From Clostridium sp. CAG:510 (GTDB lineage: Bacteria > Bacillota > Clostridia > Lachnospirales > Lachnospiraceae), in NCBI GenBank assembly GCA_000434615.1, contig FR880832.1:13468-39550 (forward strand): DNA of 26,083 nucleotides, given 5' to 3'. Under the pieces are notes generated by a model. The model had not been told where the DNA came from, made no database searches, and saw nothing but the letters and a program-made list of their open reading frames with translations. Positions 23,837-26,083 of the stretch are shown in pieces. Each line of letters starts with the position of its first letter. Within the stretch, counting starts at the first letter, position 1. The translations under genes were made by a program, and so were the position numbers.

Positions 23837-24508
23837 ATGAAAGACGCAGTCGTAATCAAAAGTTATCCGAACGGCATCAACTTACTGTTAAACAGTGAAA
23901 GCTCCGTTGATGCCATTGTAGCGGAACTTTCACAGAAATTCAACGACTCTAAAAGCTTCTTCGGGAAAGCAAAAACCGCCGTTTCCATGGAAGGCAAAAA
24001 GCTAACCGATGCCGAGCAGTTACGGATTGTAGATGCCATCCGCAAGAACAGCGATTTACAGATTATCTGCCTCGTAGGAAAGGATGACTCTACCGGTCAA
24101 AACTTTACGAAGGCACTGGAACGAATGGACAGGCACTTTACGCCGGAGCACAGTGCGGGACGCTTTTACAAAGGCTCCCTCACCGACAAACAGATGCTCG
24201 AGTCCGAAGAAAATATTGTGATTTTAGGGGATGTAAATCCGGGCTGCACCGTGATTTCCTCCCAGAGCATCGTTGTACTGGGCGGCCTTTACGGAGAAGC
24301 CTATGCCGGTTTAGAAGGCGAAGGCAGTTACTACATAGCAGCGCTTGAAATGGCGCCGGAGAAATTAAAAATCGGCGATTTCAAATATACGGCCCAGAAG
24401 GCCAGATGGGGCATTAAGCCTAAGGTACACCCGCAGGTGGCTTATGTAAAAAATAACAAAGTCGTCTTAGAATCCCTTACCAAAGAATTGCTTGGTACCT
24501 TTTCCTAA
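23837..24508 (+). CDS. minC: Septum site-determining protein MinC
   Basis: This encodes the FtsZ-polymerisation inhibitor that is recruited to the membrane by MinD. It has 223 residues. The N-terminal FtsZ-binding domain spans about residues 1-100 (VVIKSYPNGINLLLN). The C-terminal right-handed beta-helix domain has LGDVNPGCTVISSQSIVVLG and GEAYAGLEGEGSYYIAAL, and the tail KNNKVVLESL fits the family. I chose ATG 23837, since AGGACAGGACACTGAC lies upstream and MKDAVVIKSYP is the usual N-terminus; the frame open from 23807 would run through the end of the hairpin. minD follows after 56 bases. Confidence 0.93.
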   Translation: MKDAVVIKSYPNGINLLLNSESSVDAIVAELSQKFNDSKSFFGKAKTAVSMEGKKLTDAEQLRIVDAIRKNSDLQIICLVGKDDSTGQNFTKALERMDRHFTPEHSAGRFYKGSLTDKQMLESEENIVILGDVNPGCTVISSQSIVVLGGLYGEAYAGLEGEGSYYIAALEMAPEKLKIGDFKYTAQKARWGIKPKVHPQVAYVKNNKVVLESLTKELLGTFS

Positions 24509-24564
24509 ATAAACGGTACCTGGTGGACGAAAACTTTTATCGCCTTACGGCAAAAGGAGGAAAT

Positions 24565-25356
24565 ATGTGTGAAGTTATCGTCGTTACATCAGGAAAAGGC
24601 GGTGTGGGTAAGACCACCACATCCGCAAACGTTGGTACAGGTCTGGCACGTATGGGAAAGAAGGTCTGTCTGATTGATACAGACATCGGTCTGCGTAACT
24701 TAGACGTGGTTATGGGACTGGAAAACCGGATTGTTTATAATCTGGTGGACGTGGTGGAAGGGCACTGCCGTGTGAAGCAGGCGCTCATCCGGGACAAGAG
24801 AAATCCGTCCCTCTACCTTTTACCTTCCGCCCAGACAAGGGACAAAACGGCGGTTTCGCCGGAACAGATGATAAAAATGGTAACGCATTTACGGGAACAG
24901 TTCGATTACATTATCTTAGATTGTCCCGCAGGCATTGAACAGGGCTTCCAGAATGCCATTGCCGGAGCCGACAGGGCTCTTGTGGTTACCACCCCCGAGG
25001 TGTCTGCCATCCGTGACGCAGACCGTATTATCGGGCTTTTGGAATCACGGGAATTAAAGAAAATAGACCTTATCATCAACCGCTTAAGACTGGATCTCGT
25101 GAGAAGAGGAGATATGATGTCCTCTGCCGATGTGGTGGACATTTTAGCCATTCCGTTAATCGGTATCGTACCGGATGACGAAAACATTGTCATTTCCACC
25201 AACCAGGGCGAACCGCTGGTGGGCAACGGCACTCCCGCCGGTACGGCTTTCCAGAATATCTGCCACAGAGTTCTCGGAAAGGAAGTTCCCTTTCCCGATT
25301 ACTCGAAGAGCATTTCTTTCTGGACAAGGGTAACCGGTATTTTTCACAGAGTATAA
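24565..25356 (+). CDS. minD: Septum site-determining protein MinD
   Basis: This encodes a membrane-cycling ParA/MinD-type ATPase of 263 residues that recruits MinC and is stimulated by MinE. The deviant Walker A motif SGKGGVGKTT sits at residues 9-18, with the signature Lys11 and the P-loop Lys16. LIDTDIGLRNLDVVMGLENR and the Walker B region YIILDCPAGIEQGF follow. The C-terminal tail SISFWTRVTGIFHRV looks like the amphipathic membrane-targeting helix. Start ATG 24565 has an excellent AAAGGAGG four bases upstream; the GTG at 24523 is not needed. No departures from the family consensus are visible. It is followed by minE after 14 bases. Confidence 0.97.
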   Translation: MCEVIVVTSGKGGVGKTTTSANVGTGLARMGKKVCLIDTDIGLRNLDVVMGLENRIVYNLVDVVEGHCRVKQALIRDKRNPSLYLLPSAQTRDKTAVSPEQMIKMVTHLREQFDYIILDCPAGIEQGFQNAIAGADRALVVTTPEVSAIRDADRIIGLLESRELKKIDLIINRLRLDLVRRGDMMSSADVVDILAIPLIGIVPDDENIVISTNQGEPLVGNGTPAGTAFQNICHRVLGKEVPFPDYSKSISFWTRVTGIFHRV

Positions 25357-25370
25357 AGGAGGCGGGATGA

Positions 25371-25634
25371 ATGAGATTTTTTTTCAGAAGAAAGAGTTCC
25401 AGAGAAATAGCAAAAGACCGTTTGAAAATCCTGCTGATATCGGACCGGGTAAACTGTTCGCCTGAAATGATGGACATGATAAAAGCGGATATTGCAAAGG
25501 TCATTTCCAAATACATGAAGATAGATGCAAAAAGCATGGAAATCCAGATAAGCAAAACCGGGACGAAGGGCGGACGTGGGAAAAAGACCCCTACACTGTA
25601 TGCCAACATTCCCATTCTGGATATCAATCAATAA
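25371..25634 (+). CDS. minE: Cell division topological specificity factor MinE
   Basis: This encodes an 87-residue regulator that binds MinD, triggers its ATPase and drives Min patterning. The N-terminus (MRFFFRRKSSREIAKDRLK) is hydrophobic and basic, as in the membrane-targeting part of MinE. The MinD-binding strand and helix follow (ILLISDRVNCSPEMMDMIK), then the topological specificity domain with YMKIDAKSMEIQIS. Start ATG 25371 follows AAAGGAGGCGGG; an ATG at 25367 is in another frame. The presence of MinE, rather than the DivIVA/MinJ arrangement of Bacillus, is usual in clostridia. Fifteen bases separate it from the RodA-like gene. Confidence 0.94.
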   Translation: MRFFFRRKSSREIAKDRLKILLISDRVNCSPEMMDMIKADIAKVISKYMKIDAKSMEIQISKTGTKGGRGKKTPTLYANIPILDINQ

Positions 25635-25649
25635 GAGAAAGGACATAAA

Positions 25650-26083
25650 ATGTTACGAAATTACCGGTTACGGGATTACGACTTCAAATTGATTCTTTTT
25701 ATTCTTGCAACATCCGCAATCGGTGTTCTCGCCATTGGCAGCGCAAAGGAATCCCTGCAGAACAAGCAGCTTGCCGGTGTTATTTTAGGTGTGGTCATCA
25801 TGACGGTCATTTCCCTGATAGATTACCACTGGATACTTAAGTTTTACTGGCTTATGTACGCCGGCAACCTTGTTCTTTTAGGGGCTGTTATCTTAACATC
25901 CGCCGGAGACGATGCGGGCGGTGCCCAAAGATGGCTGGAATTCGGCAGTTTACGGTTCCAGCCGTCCGAAACTGCCAAAATTATATTGATTTTATTCTTT
26001 GCACAGTTTATTATGAAACATAGGGAGAAGTTGAACACGTTCCGTACCATTGTGTGTTGTCTGGCACTCATCGGCATTCCGGT
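25650..26083 (+). CDS. rodA: FtsW/RodA/SpoVE family glycosyltransferase, probably RodA (3' end outside window)
   Basis: The 144 visible residues are the N-terminal part of a SEDS-family peptidoglycan polymerase, a multipass membrane protein; the frame is open to the window edge. The start is ATG 25650, six bases after AAAGGA. Four or so hydrophobic segments are visible, including LILFILATSAIGVLAIG and LAGVILGVVIMTVISLI. The signature GGAQRWLEFGSLRFQPSE identifies the SEDS family. RodA is favoured over FtsW because the gene follows mreBCD-PBP2-minCDE, but FtsW and SpoVE share the motif, so the choice rests on context. Confidence 0.88.
   Translation, partial: MLRNYRLRDYDFKLILFILATSAIGVLAIGSAKESLQNKQLAGVILGVVIMTVISLIDYHWILKFYWLMYAGNLVLLGAVILTSAGDDAGGAQRWLEFGSLRFQPSETAKIILILFFAQFIMKHREKLNTFRTIVCCLALIGIP

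Noticed and set aside
1..26083. CRISPR array, insertion sequence, prophage or defence genes
   Set aside because: No regularly spaced repeats, transposase or phage-like frames, or terminal inverted repeats were seen; all frames are accounted for by housekeeping genes.

Overview
The window is a 26 kb housekeeping segment from a low-to-mid GC member of the Bacillota, most likely a clostridial species of the family Lachnospiraceae. This placement rests on gene order (miaB, mutS, mutL, miaA, then radC, mreBCD, PBP2, minCDE, rodA), on strong AAAGGA/GGAGG ribosome binding sites, on frequent TTG/GTG starts, and on a MutL that carries an endonuclease motif. All 23 protein genes lie on the + strand with short gaps or small overlaps. 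I see no gene supported on the - strand, no tRNA or rRNA, no insertion sequence, no phage gene and no CRISPR array. No gap between genes exceeds about 100 bases.

Region 1 (1-2725) holds two flavoproteins in tandem: the C-terminal part of an HI0933/BaiN-type FAD protein, and a complete COG2509-type FAD-dependent dehydrogenase. Neither has a secure biochemical role. Region 2 (2722-7099) opens with a good sigma-A-type promoter and carries a proline-synthesis operon. Here proB and proA are separated by a DUF896 (YnzC-like) small protein and 5-formyltetrahydrofolate cyclo-ligase; peptidase T follows.

Region 3 (7136-17334) combines tRNA A37 modification (miaB, miaA) with DNA mismatch repair (mutS, mutL). 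A SulP anion transporter with a STAS domain sits between miaB and mutS, and a PLP-dependent 'methionine gamma-lyase/aluminium resistance' family protein follows miaA. A well-formed promoter and an immediately adjacent hairpin lie between sulP and mutS.

Region 4 (17341-26083) is the cell-shape and septum-placement locus: a small DUF4321 membrane protein, radC, mreB, mreC, mreD, a very long PBP2, minC, minD, minE, and the start of an FtsW/RodA glycosyltransferase cut by the window end. Together these encode the elongation machinery (MreBCD scaffold, PBP2 transpeptidase, RodA polymerase) and the MinCDE system that keeps FtsZ away from the poles.

I do not see an obviously new multi-gene system. 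The most notable signal is that the MreB-like protein of the mre locus lacks residues normally needed for ATP hydrolysis (Lys and Asn replace the expected Glu and Asp, and the GGG of the phosphate-2 loop is altered). Other points worth checking are a roughly 230-residue insertion in PBP2, a hairpin that may loop out a distant Shine-Dalgarno sequence before sulP, and the promoter/hairpin arrangement in front of mutS.
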